Source of the DNA: CAYWPG01 sp964460035
GTDB lineage: Bacteria; Pseudomonadota; Gammaproteobacteria; Nitrococcales; AK92
NCBI GenBank assembly: GCA_964460035.1
Contig: CAYWPG010000036.1
Location: forward strand, 1 to 39,639
Length of the DNA stretch: 39,639 bases
Direction of reading: 5' to 3'
This document shows, one piece after another, positions 24,706-32,380 of this stretch. The position numbers and the translations under genes are program-made. The first letter of the stretch is position 1. The number at the start of each line of letters is the position of its first letter. The notes beneath the pieces were generated by a model, which saw only the letters and a program-made list of their open reading frames with translations, was not told the origin of the DNA and did not search any database.

Positions 24706-24894
24706 ATGGTCGTGGATGTGCTGACAGCACTTGCCTTGCTTTTGGTGCTGGAAGGTATCTTGCCGTTTGCCAGCCCGCGCGTGTTGCGGCAGGTGCTGGT
24801 GCAGGCTGCTCAACTGGACGATCACACGTTGCGAGCAGCCGGGTTGGTGTCCATGTTGCTCGGACTTGCCTTGTTATATCTGGTCAGGCACTAG
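24706..24894 (+). CDS. DUF2065 membrane protein (YjeT family)
   Basis: A 62-residue protein with two predicted membrane helices: about 4-22 (LTALALLLVLEGILPF) and about 43-60 (AAGLVSMLLGLALLYLV). The LVLEG(I/L)xP pattern, the mid-region LDDHTLRAAGL and the position between hflC and purA match E. coli YjeT. Function is unknown. The start ATG 24706 has GGAAGGA just upstream, and it lies only 11 nt after the hflC terminator. It is therefore likely transcribed by read-through or from a promoter inside the terminator region. hisZ follows after 48 nt. Confidence 0.88.
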   Translation: MVVDVLTALALLLVLEGILPFASPRVLRQVLVQAAQLDDHTLRAAGLVSMLLGLALLYLVRH

Positions 24895-24942
24895 GCGCGG
24901 CTAGCGGCCTGTACGCTCGAGTTGCTCGCAACGGGAATCACT

Positions 24943-26139
24943 ATGACAGAGCATTTCTTCAACGACGACCGCTGGCTACTGCCAGATGGCGTCGACGAGG
25001 TGCTGCCGCCGCGGGCGTTCGCCCTGGAGGCGCTGCGTCGACGCTTGCTGGATCTGTACGCCAGTTGGGGCTATGAGCTGATCATCCCGCCCTTCATCGA
25101 GTTCCTCGATTCGCTGCTGACAGGAGCCGGTCACGATCTGGAATTGCAGACCTTTAAGGTCACCGATCAGCTTTCCGGACGGCTGATGGGCGTGCGGGCC
25201 GATATGACGCCGCAGGCGGCGCGCATCGATGCCCACCAGTTGAAGCGCGAAGAGCCGGTTCGGCTGTGCTATTTGGGCACCGTGCTCCATACCCGTCCAC
25301 AGTGGCTGGGGCGCTCCCGCGATCCGCTACAGGTCGGAGCTGAACTATTCGGCCATCCCGGTGTCGAGAGCGAGTTGGAGATCTTGTCGCTGATGCTCGA
25401 GACCTTGCGGGTCACGGGTATCGAGCAGCCATATCTGGATATTGGGCACGTAGGCATCTTTCGCGGATTGGCGCGCGCGGCAGGGTTGTCGGGGGTGCCC
25501 GAGCGTCAGCTGTTTGATGCTTTGCAGCGCAAAGCGCAGGCCGAGATCGAGGCGTTGCTGGACAGGCTCGCCGTGGACCGGCCGTTGCGAGAGATGCTGG
25601 CGGCACTGCCGGAGCTCAACGGCGGCGTCGAGGTGCTGGATCAAGCCGGCAAGCTCCTCGCCGGAGCTCCCGATGACGTACAAGCCGCTCTAAAGGATCT
25701 CTGGGCGCTGGCTTCCGCTTTGGAGCGTCGCGAGCCCCAGGTGCCATTGCATTTCGACCTTGCCGAGCTGCGCGGCTACCAGTACCAGACAGGCATAGTG
25801 TTCGCCGCCTTTACCGCCGGCCATGGCCAGGAGATCGCTCGTGGCGGCCGCTACGACGAGATCGGCAAAGTCTTCGGGCGGGCGCGCCCGGCCACGGGCT
25901 TTAGCGCCGATTTGAAGACCCTGGCCGCGCTGGGGCAGGCGGAGGCGTCGCTGGCTTTGGGAATCCTGGCGCCTTGGGGCGACGAGCCGGATCTGCTGGA
26001 GGCGGTCGCGCGCTTGCGCGCGCAAGGAGAGCGGGTAATTTTCGCCTTGCCCGGCCAGCAGGGCGGCGCAGCCGAAATGGGTTGCGATCGGGTGCTGGTG
26101 CGACATTCCGACGGTTGGCGTGTCGAACCGGCCGCGTAG
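24943..26139 (+). CDS. hisZ: ATP phosphoribosyltransferase regulatory subunit HisZ
   Basis: HisRS-like protein without tRNA-charging activity that is required by the short form of HisG for the first step of histidine synthesis. It has 398 residues from ATG 24943; the frame is open upstream to 24922. It begins with RWLLPDGVDEVLPPRA, has the class II motif 2 remnant VRADMTPQAARI and the GHVGIFRGL, RGYQYQTGIVF and ARGGRYDEIGKVFG motifs. It lacks the C-terminal anticodon-binding domain of true HisRS, whose total length is near 430. Position between DUF2065 and purA is the same as in Pseudomonas. It implies a short HisG encoded elsewhere. Confidence 0.94.
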   Translation: MTEHFFNDDRWLLPDGVDEVLPPRAFALEALRRRLLDLYASWGYELIIPPFIEFLDSLLTGAGHDLELQTFKVTDQLSGRLMGVRADMTPQAARIDAHQLKREEPVRLCYLGTVLHTRPQWLGRSRDPLQVGAELFGHPGVESELEILSLMLETLRVTGIEQPYLDIGHVGIFRGLARAAGLSGVPERQLFDALQRKAQAEIEALLDRLAVDRPLREMLAALPELNGGVEVLDQAGKLLAGAPDDVQAALKDLWALASALERREPQVPLHFDLAELRGYQYQTGIVFAAFTAGHGQEIARGGRYDEIGKVFGRARPATGFSADLKTLAALGQAEASLALGILAPWGDEPDLLEAVARLRAQGERVIFALPGQQGGAAEMGCDRVLVRHSDGWRVEPAA

Positions 26140-26180
26140 GGCCGAGTGCCGAAGCAAGCCGGTCGCGGCTGTATTCGGTT

Positions 26181-26217
26181 TGCCGCGCTGCGCCAGGAGC
26201 CGGCGCAGCGGTCGGCA
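26181..26217 (+). other. Strong hairpin in the purA leader region
   Basis: TGCCG-CGCTGCGCC (26181-26194) pairs with GGCGCAGCG-gt-CGGCA (26202-26217), a 14-bp stem with a 2-nt bulge and a 7-nt loop. No T-run follows. It lies 77 nt before the purA ATG and 41 nt after hisZ. It could stabilise the hisZ 3' end or take part in purA control. Confidence 0.55.
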
Positions 26218-26293
26218 GGTTGTGCAGGACGGGATTTAACGGCCTGCTGGCTCGTTATGTCATTACTTACATTAACGCTTTGAGACGGGGTCG

Positions 26294-27589
26294 ATGGCTA
26301 AGAACGTCGTTGTGATCGGGTCCCAATGGGGCGACGAGGGTAAGGGCAAGGTGGTCGACCTGCTCACTGACCGCGCAGGCGCGGTGGTGCGCTTCCAGGG
26401 CGGCCACAATGCTGGTCACACGTTGGTGATCGAGGGCGAGAAGACGGTTCTGCATCTGATCCCCTCGGGAATCCTGCGAGAGGATGTCCTTTGCCTGATT
26501 GGTAATGGCGTGGTGCTCTCGCCGCAAGCCTTGCTCAAGGAGATCGCCGCTCTTGAGCAGAAAGGCGTGCCTGCGCGCGAACGGTTGCGCATCAGCCCGG
26601 CGTGTCCGGTTATCTTGCCGGTTCACGTAGCCCTCGACCTGGCGCGCGAGCGTGCCAGGGGCGCGGCAGCCATCGGCACGACCGGGCGCGGCATAGGACC
26701 GGCGTACGAAGACAAGGTCGCGCGCCGCGGTATCCGAGTAGCCGATCTGTTCCACCGCGAGCGGTTAGCATCTAAGCTGGGCGAGGTGCTCGATTACCAC
26801 AATTTCGTGTTGCAGCACTTCTTCAAGGAAGCTCCCATGGACTTCCAGCAGACGCTGGACGAGTGCCTGGCGGTAGCCGAAGAGCTGCGGCCTATGGTCG
26901 CGGATGTGGGCGCGCTGCTTGCCGAGTACCAGAAGGCCGGCAAGTCGCTTCTGTTCGAGGGCGCGCAAGGGACCTTGCTGGACATCGATCACGGCACTTA
27001 TCCGTTCGTGACGTCGTCCAATACGACCGCGGGCGCGGCTGCTTGCGGCACCGGTGTGGGGCCGCGCGATCTGCACTACGTGCTCGGCATCACCAAAGCG
27101 TACACGACCCGTGTGGGCGCCGGGCCTTTCCCTACCGAGCTGTTCGACGAGCTGGGGGAGTACCTGGGCCAAAGGGGGCACGAGTTTGGCGCCACCACCG
27201 GGCGTCCGCGCCGCTGCGGCTGGTTCGATGCAGTAGCCTTGCGCCGGGCCGTGGAAGTGAACAGCCTCTCGGGGCTGTGCATCACCAAGCTCGATGTGCT
27301 GGACGAGCTGGACACCATTCGCATTTGCGTCGGTTATCGTTGCCAGGGCGAGCTGCTGGATACGTTGCCGGCGGGTGCGGACATGCTGGCGGAGTGCGAG
27401 CCGGAGTACCTGGACATGCCGGGCTGGAAGAGCGCAACGGTCGGTATTCAGCGTTATGAGGATCTGCCCCAGCGCGCGCGCGAGTATCTGGCCAAGATCG
27501 AGGAGTTGGTGGGTGTGCCTATCGACATCATCTCCACCGGCCCCGACCGCAAGGAAACCATCATGCTGAGGCATCCCTTCGACGACTGA
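26294..27589 (+). CDS. purA: Adenylosuccinate synthetase
   Basis: GTP-dependent enzyme joining IMP and aspartate on the way to AMP. It has 431 residues, the usual length. The P-loop-like GDEGKGK is at 13-19 with catalytic D14; H42 lies in GGHNAGHT. Other blocks are GTTGRGIGPAYEDK, FEGAQGTLLDIDHGTYPFVTSSN, TTGRPRRCGWFD and KLDVLDEL. The start ATG 26294 follows GACGGGG. The 154-nt region upstream holds a strong hairpin and AT-rich sequence suitable for a promoter, though no clear -35/-10 pair could be assigned. A perfect palindrome and a second hairpin with T-run follow the stop. Confidence 0.98.
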   Translation: MAKNVVVIGSQWGDEGKGKVVDLLTDRAGAVVRFQGGHNAGHTLVIEGEKTVLHLIPSGILREDVLCLIGNGVVLSPQALLKEIAALEQKGVPARERLRISPACPVILPVHVALDLARERARGAAAIGTTGRGIGPAYEDKVARRGIRVADLFHRERLASKLGEVLDYHNFVLQHFFKEAPMDFQQTLDECLAVAEELRPMVADVGALLAEYQKAGKSLLFEGAQGTLLDIDHGTYPFVTSSNTTAGAAACGTGVGPRDLHYVLGITKAYTTRVGAGPFPTELFDELGEYLGQRGHEFGATTGRPRRCGWFDAVALRRAVEVNSLSGLCITKLDVLDELDTIRICVGYRCQGELLDTLPAGADMLAECEPEYLDMPGWKSATVGIQRYEDLPQRAREYLAKIEELVGVPIDIISTGPDRKETIMLRHPFDD

Positions 27590-27606
27590 CAGTAGGATGC
27601 CGGAAT

Positions 27607-27638
27607 GCACTCTGCCCCGCTTAAGCGGGGCAGAGTGC
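27607..27638. terminator. Perfect 32-bp palindrome after purA
   Basis: GCACTCTGCCCCGCTT followed immediately by its exact reverse complement, centred on TTAA, 17 nt after the purA stop. It will form a very stable hairpin or cruciform. It has no long T-run, so it may block 3' exonucleases or help termination together with the next hairpin. Confidence 0.6.
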
Positions 27639-27647
27639 GCTTCTCTA

Positions 27648-27665
27648 GCCCGCTCCGGGCCTTTT
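27648..27665 (+). terminator. Short terminator-like hairpin after purA
   Basis: GCCCG-CTC-CGGGC followed by CTTTT. It is a 5-bp stem with a short T-run, just beyond the 32-bp palindrome. It is probably the actual purA transcript end. Confidence 0.5.
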
Positions 27666-27970
27666 ATCCACCGGCGGCTTAGCAGCTCGCCGCCAGCGCC
27701 GTCAGAGAACGGTTTCCCCGCAAAGCACCGCTGCGGCCGGAAAGCCGATGCGCCGCTCCAGGTGTGAATCCCTTCTTGGCTTGGTTCGTCATCTAGCGTG
27801 CTATGGGCGGTGTTCGCGCGGTCGCAGCAGATGCTGCACAGGCGGCTTTAGCTGTGCCGCCGGCGGCAGTCCGCAGTGATTACGTTGAGCGCTGAAAGAG
27901 GATCCGTCCGGCCGAAGGCGCTTCGACACGTCTGGGGGCTGCCCCGGCACGCAGAAGAGCTGCGAAAAGC

Positions 27971-27999
27971 AAAAAAGGCGGCCCTTGGGCCGCCTTTTT
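27971..27999 (-). terminator. Terminator of tRNA-Leu (bidirectional form)
   Basis: A six-A run, GGCGGCCC-TT-GGGCCGCC (27977-27994) and five T. On the minus strand it starts 9 nt past the tRNA-Leu CCA end and has a six-T tail. On the plus strand it has a five-T tail and could stop read-through from purA. Confidence 0.9.
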
Positions 28000-28007
28000 G
28001 TCAGGTT

Positions 28008-28094
28008 TGGTGCCGAGGAGAGGACTTGAACCTCCACGGGGTTTCCCCCACTAGCACCTGAAGCTAGCGCGTCTACCAATTTCGCCACCTCGGC
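28008..28094 (-). tRNA. tRNA-Leu (anticodon CAG)
   Basis: 87-nt class II tRNA with encoded CCA. The acceptor stem is GCCGAGG/CCTCGGC with discriminator A. The anticodon stem CTAGC/GCTAG encloses TTCAGGT, giving CAG for CUG codons. A long variable arm (GGGGGAAACCCC-like) follows. The sequence through the D and anticodon arms matches E. coli tRNA-Leu(CAG) closely. Confidence 0.97.
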
Positions 28095-28138
28095 GATGGC
28101 TGAAGCCGTTTTTGACCTCAGCTATCGTTGAGGCGCAA

Positions 28139-28167
28139 ACTTTACCCATGAGACGCACGGCTGTCAA
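28139..28167 (-). promoter_or_regulatory. Strong promoter of tRNA-Leu
   Basis: On the minus strand, consensus TTGACA (28162-28167), 17-nt spacer, TAAAGT (28139-28144). Transcription would start near 28132, about 38 nt before the tRNA. It is back to back with the rnr promoter. Confidence 0.85.
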
Positions 28168-28195
28168 CGCCTAGTTTCTTCTTTTACGCTTCTCG

Positions 28196-28223
28196 TTGCA
28201 GGCGCGTACCGTTCGCGTATGCT
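28196..28223 (+). promoter_or_regulatory. Putative rnr promoter
   Basis: TTGCAG (28196-28201), 16-nt spacer, TATGCT (28218-28223). It would start transcription near 28230, 28 nt before ATG 28258. If it is real, the upstream ATG at 28219 would not be transcribed, which supports 28258 as the start. Confidence 0.5.
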
Positions 28224-28257
28224 GCGCACAGGGAATGCCTTGACACAGAGCAACTTG

Positions 28258-30561
28258 ATGGCAAAAAAGCACAACGTATCACCCGCCTCGGATCCTTACT
28301 TACAGCGCGAACAGCTCCGGTACGAGCACCCCATCCCCAGCCGGGAATTCATCATCGAAGTCTTGCGTCAGAGTGGGCGGCCGCTCTCGCGGCGCGAGAT
28401 CGGGGAGGTGCTTGGGCTTGAGGATCCCGAACAGCTGGAGGGGCTGCGCCGACGGCTGCGGGCCATGGAGCGCGACGGCCAGCTCATTCAGAACCGCCGC
28501 CGCGGCTACGTCATCGTCGATAACCGTGAGCTGATCCGTGGTCGCATCGTGGGTCAGACCGACGGTTCCGGCGCACTGATCCCGGACGAGGGCAGCGAGC
28601 GGATCTATCTTGCGCCGCGACAGATGCGCACACTGCTGCACGGCGATCGGGTGGTCGTCAGAATAACCGGCATAGACGCGCAGGGGCGGCCGGAAGGCGA
28701 TCTGGTCGAGGTGCTCAAGCGCCACAACAAGTATGTGGTCGGGCGCTTCTTCCGCGAAAGCGGCGTGGGGTTCGTGGTTCCCGAGAACAAGCGCATCCAC
28801 CATGACCTGATCATCCCTAGCGAAGAACAGGCGAACGCGCGCGACGGGGACTTGGTGGTGGCCGAGATCCTTCAGCAACCCAGCATCCGCCGCCAGCCGA
28901 TCGGACGCATAACCGAAGTGATCGGCGAGCATATCGAGGCGGGGATGGAGATTCAGGTCGCCGCACGGGTACATAACATACCGGTGGAGTGGCCTGCGGA
29001 GGTGCTGGCGGAGGTCGCCGGCCTGAGCGAGGAGGTGCCGGAGCAGGCCAAGCAGGGCCGGGTGGATCTGCGTGATCTTCCGCTGGTGACTATCGATGGC
29101 CAGGACGCGCGGGACTTCGACGATGCGGTTTACTGCGAGCCCACGGCGAAGGGCTGGCGATTGATCGTGGCCATTGCCGATGTCGCCGATTACGTGCGCC
29201 CGGGCACAGCGCTGGATGAGGAAGCGCGCGAGCGCGGCAACTCGGTCTACTTTCCTCGCAGCGTAGTGCCGATGCTTCCCGAGATTCTCTCTAACGGGCT
29301 GTGTTCGCTTAACCCGGACGTAGACCGGCTCTGCCTATGTTGCGAGATGTATATCTCGGCAACGGGCGGCATCCGTCGTTCGCGCTTCTTCAAAGGGGTG
29401 ATGCGGTCTCATGGCCGCCTGACCTACGATGAAGTGGCGGGCATTCTGCTGGACAACGATAAAGCGCTTCGCCGCCAGCGCCGCACGCTGGTACCGCACC
29501 TCGAGAACCTCTACGCGGTATACAAGGCGCTGCGAAAGGCGCGCATCCGGCGCGGAGCCATCGACTTCGAAACCGCTGAAACCAGGATCGTGTTCGATGA
29601 GTCCGGCCAGCGCATCCTGGAGATCGTGCCCGCCGAGCGTAACGAGGCGCACATGATCATCGAGGAGTGCATGATCAGCGCCAACGTAGCGGCTGCGCGC
29701 TTTCTCCAGAAACACAAAATCCCCGCCCTCTATCGCGATCACGAAGCGCCTACGGAGGAGAAGCTGGAGAAGCTGCATCAATTCCTGGGACTGGTGGGGC
29801 TGCACCTGGGTGGCGGCGACTCCCCATCGCCCAAGGACTACGCCCGCTTGATGGAAAAGGTGCGCGACCGCCCGGATCGCCACCTGATCCAGACGGTGCT
29901 GTTACGATCCCTGCAGGCTGCCGACTACCGGCCGCAGAACATCGGCCATTTCGGTCTAGCGTTGAAAGAGTACGCTCACTTCACTTCCCCGATCCGCCGT
30001 TATCCGGATCTGGTCGTGCATAGGGCGATTCGCCATATTCTCGAGGGCGGCAATGCCCAGAACTACGCCGTGCGACATGACGAGATGGTGACCCTGGGCG
30101 AACACTGCTCCATGACCGAGCGGCGGGCGGAGGAGGCGACCCGCGATGCCATCATGACGCTCAAGTGCGAATACATGAGCGACAAGATCGGTGAGGAGTT
30201 CGACGGCGTGATCAGCGGCGTGACGTCGTTCGGCCTGTTCGTGCAGCTTACCGACGTGCACGTCGACGGTTTGATTCATATCACCAACCTGGCCAATGAT
30301 TTCTTCCATTTCGATCCCATCGGCCATCGCCTCAGCGGCGAGCGTACCGGTATCGAGTACCGGCTGACCGATCGGGTGCGGGTGCGGGTAATGCGGGTGG
30401 ATAAGGACGAGCGGCAGATCGACTTCGAGCTGGTCGCGCATGAGAGCCTGGGCCGTAAGCGCGGCCCTTCGGCGGGCCGCCGCCACCACTTCGCCGTTGC
30501 CGAGGAGGCCGGCGCTCGCAAGCGCGCCGGCGTTCGTAGCTTGCGGAGGCGGCGGGGCTGA
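28258..30561 (+). CDS. rnr: Ribonuclease R
   Basis: 3'-5' exoribonuclease that degrades structured RNA, important in rRNA quality control and trans-translation. It has 767 residues. The N-terminal winged-helix region (IPSREFIIEVL...LEGLRRRLRAMERDGQL) and cold-shock domains precede the RNB domain, whose catalytic acidic cluster is in DGQDARDFDD (280-289: D280, D283, D286, D288, D289). SYFTSPIRRYPDL-like AHFTSPIRRYPDLVVHRAI is the C-terminal RNB signature. An S1 domain (about 640-725) and a short basic tail close it; the tail is much shorter than in E. coli. ATG 28258 is preferred over 28219. The stop shares one base with rlmB. Confidence 0.96.
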   Translation: MAKKHNVSPASDPYLQREQLRYEHPIPSREFIIEVLRQSGRPLSRREIGEVLGLEDPEQLEGLRRRLRAMERDGQLIQNRRRGYVIVDNRELIRGRIVGQTDGSGALIPDEGSERIYLAPRQMRTLLHGDRVVVRITGIDAQGRPEGDLVEVLKRHNKYVVGRFFRESGVGFVVPENKRIHHDLIIPSEEQANARDGDLVVAEILQQPSIRRQPIGRITEVIGEHIEAGMEIQVAARVHNIPVEWPAEVLAEVAGLSEEVPEQAKQGRVDLRDLPLVTIDGQDARDFDDAVYCEPTAKGWRLIVAIADVADYVRPGTALDEEARERGNSVYFPRSVVPMLPEILSNGLCSLNPDVDRLCLCCEMYISATGGIRRSRFFKGVMRSHGRLTYDEVAGILLDNDKALRRQRRTLVPHLENLYAVYKALRKARIRRGAIDFETAETRIVFDESGQRILEIVPAERNEAHMIIEECMISANVAAARFLQKHKIPALYRDHEAPTEEKLEKLHQFLGLVGLHLGGGDSPSPKDYARLMEKVRDRPDRHLIQTVLLRSLQAADYRPQNIGHFGLALKEYAHFTSPIRRYPDLVVHRAIRHILEGGNAQNYAVRHDEMVTLGEHCSMTERRAEEATRDAIMTLKCEYMSDKIGEEFDGVISGVTSFGLFVQLTDVHVDGLIHITNLANDFFHFDPIGHRLSGERTGIEYRLTDRVRVRVMRVDKDERQIDFELVAHESLGRKRGPSAGRRHHFAVAEEAGARKRAGVRSLRRRRG

Positions 30562-31310
30562 TGACGGGGCAGACACAACTGATCTACGGTGTTCACGCCG
30601 TGCGGGCCGCGCTCAAGTACGATCCGGCCCGCATCATCGAGGTCTGGGTAGAGCGGCAGCGTCGCGACCAGCGTATGAAGCGGTTGCTCGAGGGCTTGCA
30701 AGGCCTCTCGGCGCCTGTGCATCAAGTGAGCAGACGCGAACTCGACGCGCTGGTCGATGGCGAGCAGCATCAGGGCGTGGTGGCGCGCTATGCGGGCGCG
30801 CAGCCGCAGGGCGAGCGGGAGCTGACCGATTTTCTGGACGCTCTCACCAAACCGCCGCTGCTGCTGATTCTCGATCAGGTGCAGGATCCGCATAATCTGG
30901 GAGCTTGCATGCGCACGGCGGATGCCGCGGGCGCGGATGCCTTGATCGCGCCCCGCGATCGCGCGGTCGGGCTCACCCCAACGGTGCACAAGGTCGCTTC
31001 CGGCGCCGCCGGCAGTCTGCCGTTCTTCCAGGTAACAAACCTCGCCCGCTGTATGCGCGAGTTGCGTGACCGCGGTATCTGGCTGGTCGGTGCCGCCGGC
31101 GAGGCAGAGCAGGATCTATATTCCACCGATCTGACCGGGCCGCTCGGCTTGGTGATGGGAGCCGAGGACACCGGACTGCGGCGGCTTACCCGCGAGCATT
31201 GCGACCAGTTGGTGCGTATCCCCATGTTCGGCAGCGTGGAGAGTCTGAACGTGTCGGTGGCCACCGCGGTGCTGCTGTTCGAAGCGGTGCGTCAGCGCCT
31301 GTCTGCATGA
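30561..31310 (+). CDS. rlmB: 23S rRNA (guanosine-2'-O-)-methyltransferase RlmB
   Basis: SPOUT-class methyltransferase that methylates the 2'-O of G2251 (E. coli numbering) in 23S rRNA. It has 249 residues. An N-terminal ribosome-binding domain (about 1-75) starts with QLIYGVHAVRAAL. The catalytic domain has LDQVQDPHNLGACMRTADAAGAD with the family Asn and Arg, then the trefoil-knot segments LVMGAEDTGLRRL and IPMFGSVESLNVSVATAVLLFE. It overlaps rnr by one base, as in E. coli and Pseudomonas. A 214-nt gap with a good promoter separates it from rpsF. Confidence 0.96.
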   Translation: MTGQTQLIYGVHAVRAALKYDPARIIEVWVERQRRDQRMKRLLEGLQGLSAPVHQVSRRELDALVDGEQHQGVVARYAGAQPQGERELTDFLDALTKPPLLLILDQVQDPHNLGACMRTADAAGADALIAPRDRAVGLTPTVHKVASGAAGSLPFFQVTNLARCMRELRDRGIWLVGAAGEAEQDLYSTDLTGPLGLVMGAEDTGLRRLTREHCDQLVRIPMFGSVESLNVSVATAVLLFEAVRQRLSA

Positions 31311-31376
31311 GCGCGGCGCTTAGCGCGAGCAGGCATGTTCATGCGTATTCCACAGGATTTGTCGTCGTCGGCGGCT

Positions 31377-31405
31377 TTGCAACCGAATCGCGCTGGAGCT
31401 ACACT
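31377..31405 (+). promoter_or_regulatory. Promoter of the rpsF ribosomal protein operon
   Basis: TTGCAA (31377-31382), 17-nt spacer, TACACT (31400-31405). The start would be near 31412, leaving a leader of about 110 nt. The leader holds a hairpin CGCCCGG-TAACG-CCTGGGCG (near 31430-31450) and ends with AAAGGAG before rpsF. S6:S18 feedback leaders are known in this operon elsewhere, but I could not match that motif here. Confidence 0.65.
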
Positions 31406-31524
31406 ACGCGATCTTTTTTGGCGCCATTTCGCCCGGTAACGCCTGGGCGGAGCGGTCTCCTTGCCTCACAGCGCGTGCTGGAGGCTTTCTGGGCGACAGC
31501 CCTGGATATCCGAAAGGAGCGACA

Positions 31525-31938
31525 ATGCGACACTACGAAGTGGTCTTTCTGGTCCACCCCGATCAGAGCGAGCAGGTTCCGGCCATGATCGAGCGCTATC
31601 GCACGATCATCGAGTCCAACGGCGGCAAGATTCACCGCTTGGAGGACTGGGGCCGCCGCCAACTGGCCTATCCCATCAAAAAGCTCATCAAAGCTCACTA
31701 CGTTTTGATGAACATCGAATGCGGCCGTGCAGAGCTGGAAGAGCTCTCCGCAGCATTCCGTTTCAACGACGCCGTGATTCGCAATATGATCTTGCTTCGT
31801 GACGAGGCCGTGACCGAGCCGTCTCCGCTTGCCAAGAGCAAGGAGGAGCGCGGCGATCGGGATGAGCGCGACGACGATCGCGACGAGCGTTCGCGCCGCG
31901 GCCGCAGCGAGGATGACGAGGAGCGCGCCGACGCCTAA
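31525..31938 (+). CDS. rpsF: 30S ribosomal protein S6
   Basis: Small-subunit protein that binds 16S rRNA as a dimer with S18. It has 137 residues. The fold motifs MRHYEVVFLVHPDQSEQV, DWGRRQLAYPIKKLIKAHYVLMN and FNDAVIRNMIL are canonical. The C-terminus after about residue 100 is a long tail of Asp, Glu and Arg (for example ERDDDRDERSRRG) ending DDEERADA. E. coli S6 also has an acidic end that is extended with glutamates after translation. The ribosome site AAAGGAG lies 6-12 nt before ATG 31525. No priB lies between it and rpsR, unlike in enteric bacteria. Confidence 0.97.
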   Translation: MRHYEVVFLVHPDQSEQVPAMIERYRTIIESNGGKIHRLEDWGRRQLAYPIKKLIKAHYVLMNIECGRAELEELSAAFRFNDAVIRNMILLRDEAVTEPSPLAKSKEERGDRDERDDDRDERSRRGRSEDDEERADA

Positions 31939-31949
31939 CTGCCGCCGGC

Positions 31950-32001
31950 GGGTAAGCCCGAAACGCCTGGAGCAGGCCAGGCTTACCCGGCCACGGTTTC
32001 G
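31950..32001 (+). promoter_or_regulatory. Pseudoknot-like repeat arrangement between rpsF and rpsR
   Basis: GGGTAAGCC (31950-31958) is complementary to GGCTTACCC (31980-31988), and CGAAAC (31959-31964) to GTTTCG (31996-32001). The two pairings interleave (A-B-A'-B'), as in an H-type pseudoknot. It starts 11 nt after the rpsF stop, and no T-run follows. A control element for rpsR or an mRNA processing signal is possible. Confidence 0.45.
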
Positions 32002-32113
32002 GCGTTGCGGGCGTTCCGCACGTAGCGAGCAGGCAGCGCGTTGTGGCCGCTGCCCATTTTGCCAGAACACGGCGGCCTGGGTGGCCGCATGAAGTAGACA
32101 GGAGCTTAGCGCC

Positions 32114-32338
32114 ATGTCCCGTTTCTTTCGTCGTCGCAAGTTTTGCCGTTTCACCGCCGAAGGCGTGAAGGAGATCGACTACAAGGATCTCAACACCCTG
32201 CGCAACTACATCACCGAGACCGGTAAGATTGTGCCGAGCCGTATTACCGGTACCCGGGCCCGCTATCAGCGCCAGCTGGCCACCGCAGTCAAGCGCGCGC
32301 GTTATCTGGCGCTGCTGCCGTACACCGACCGCCACTAA
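32114..32338 (+). CDS. rpsR: 30S ribosomal protein S18
   Basis: S6 partner in the platform of the 30S subunit. It has 74 residues, the standard size. It starts MSRFFRRRKFCRFTAEG and continues IDYKDLNTLRNYITETGKIVPSRITGTRARYQRQLATAVKRAR, almost identical to the E. coli protein. The RRKFC cysteine of zinc-type S18 is present but the other zinc cysteines are not, so this is the zinc-free form. AGGAG at 32100-32104 precedes ATG 32114. The gene lies 175 nt after rpsF. Confidence 0.98.
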   Translation: MSRFFRRRKFCRFTAEGVKEIDYKDLNTLRNYITETGKIVPSRITGTRARYQRQLATAVKRARYLALLPYTDRH

Positions 32339-32380
32339 ACCGGTCTGGCAGCCCGAAGCTGCCGTTCGGGACAGGTTGGT

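Larger units (their letters stand above)
27590..28007. other. 418-nt non-coding stretch after purA
   Basis: No protein gene is seen. It holds a 32-bp palindrome (27607-27638), a short terminator-like hairpin (27648-27665), several GC-rich inverted repeats such as GCAGCA-GA-TGCTGC near 27827 and GCCGCCGGCGGC near 27857, and the tRNA-Leu terminator (27971-27999). Small open frames here overlap the tRNA or lack ribosome sites. Confidence 0.6.

Noticed and set aside
31199..31588. An open frame spanning the rlmB 3' end and the rpsF start
   Set aside because: It overlaps both real genes and covers the rpsF promoter and leader; the protein resembles nothing known to me.
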